Positions 5,863 through 6,406 of a stretch of 6,406 nucleotides of DNA are shown piece after piece. The number at the start of each line of letters is the position of its first letter. Position 1 is the stretch's first letter. The position numbers and the translations under genes are program-made. This stretch comes from Bacillota bacterium (GTDB lineage Bacteria; Bacillota; Clostridia; Lachnospirales; Lachnospiraceae): assembly GCA_023436765.1 (NCBI GenBank), contig JAEZHX010000029.1, forward strand, positions 1 through 6,406, in the 5' to 3' direction. Below the pieces are notes generated by a model that ran no database searches, was not told the DNA's origin, and worked only from the letters and a program-made list of their open reading frames with translations.

Positions 5863-6406
5863 ATGAATCACTATACTAATTTTGATTCTTCCGAATTCAA
5901 TTCTCAGAATACAGCACAAGACGATGCAGATCTGATTTCTTCTTCCACTGAGATTGACTTACATCATTTCATAGAATCCATAGAAATGAGAACTGTTAAA
6001 CAAAATGTCACTTATGCTATCTTAGTCTTTGATATTGATAATTATATTGATCTCATTCAACAATGCGGAGATTTTGCGACAAAGGAGACGATGGCCCAAG
6101 TTCATAAGACTCTACAGGATCATATTAGGCAACCCCATATGTATTACGGCTGCGCTGATCAATTTGTGATCCTGTTGGAAAATTATAAATCTATAGATGC
6201 TGCTCTGTTGGTCATAGATCTTTCTGAGGAAATCTATGGTTTTTGTCCTGAAGCGAAGCTAACCTTCGGTATATGCATTGCAGGTCCCTCTGACCGGAAT
6301 ATCTCCACCTTGTATCAGCGGGCTTGCTTAGCCAAAAATTCAATTAGAGGGCAAAATCAGCCGATTCTTGCGAACTATTCTGATCTGGAGTCCCGAAAGA
6401 TAAATT
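5863..6406 (+). CDS. Degenerate GGDEF-domain protein, probably GGDEF-EAL, 3' end cut by window edge
   Basis: The frame is open for 181 codons and leaves the window. Residues 1-45 are a polar leader rich in Ser, Asp and Asn, with no membrane segment or signal peptide. Residues about 48-165 follow the GGDEF (diguanylate cyclase) fold: the first metal-site motif is FDIDNY (56-61, Asp57 kept), followed by G70, then the signature position reads CADQF (97-101) instead of GGDEF, then VILLE and LTFGICIA. The Asn and Asp normally following the DxD motif, which help bind substrate, are replaced by Ile and Gln, and there is no RxxD inhibitory site upstream of the signature. Diguanylate cyclase activity is therefore unlikely. 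The last residues (ANYSDLESRKIN) resemble the linker that leads into EAL phosphodiesterase domains, so a c-di-GMP-degrading GGDEF-EAL protein is the best guess, unproven here. The cyclic-di-GMP riboswitch just upstream supports a c-di-GMP role. This stretch looks more AT-rich than the two glycosidase genes. A GTG at 5821 is in frame but lies inside a hairpin without a binding site, so 5863 is preferred. Confidence 0.85.
   Translation, partial: MNHYTNFDSSEFNSQNTAQDDADLISSSTEIDLHHFIESIEMRTVKQNVTYAILVFDIDNYIDLIQQCGDFATKETMAQVHKTLQDHIRQPHMYYGCADQFVILLENYKSIDAALLVIDLSEEIYGFCPEAKLTFGICIAGPSDRNISTLYQRACLAKNSIRGQNQPILANYSDLESRKIN

Overview
The window looks like a piece of chromosome from a Gram-positive anaerobe of the Clostridia, most like plant-polysaccharide-degrading Lachnospiraceae. 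This rests on the AGGAG-type ribosome binding sites, the TATAAT-type promoters, the style of the two glycosidases, and a clostridial-looking cyclic-di-GMP riboswitch. There is no marker gene, so the placement is an inference. No mobile element, tRNA, rRNA or CRISPR array was seen.

Layout: (1) Positions 1-2342 on the minus strand hold one unbroken reading frame of 780 codons that runs off the left edge. It encodes a family 9 glycoside hydrolase (GH9) with a large beta-rich N-terminal region, an Ig-like cellulase N-terminal domain and most of the catalytic barrel, and it has no signal peptide. (2) Positions 2343-2517 are a divergent control region with an extended -10 promoter facing each way and an 8-bp palindrome that could be an operator. 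(3) Positions 2518-5628 on the plus strand encode a full-length LacZ-type GH2 beta-galactosidase of 1036 residues with all main catalytic residues. (4) Positions 5629-5862 hold a weak hairpin after lacZ, a possible promoter, and a class I cyclic-di-GMP riboswitch (GEMM-I) with a distinctive expression platform: a perfect tandem decamer, a hairpin whose loop can pair with the aptamer core, and a possibly masked ribosome binding site. (5) Positions 5863-6406 on the plus strand start a protein with a degenerate GGDEF domain, cut by the right edge just where an EAL domain usually begins.

The two divergent enzymes both appear cytoplasmic and probably share control. Together they could finish the breakdown of imported beta-linked oligosaccharides that carry galactose, although no transporter or regulator lies in the window to confirm the substrate. 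The riboswitch and the GGDEF-family gene form a separate signalling unit in which cyclic-di-GMP probably controls expression of a protein of its own network. The riboswitch unit is the most interesting part of the window.
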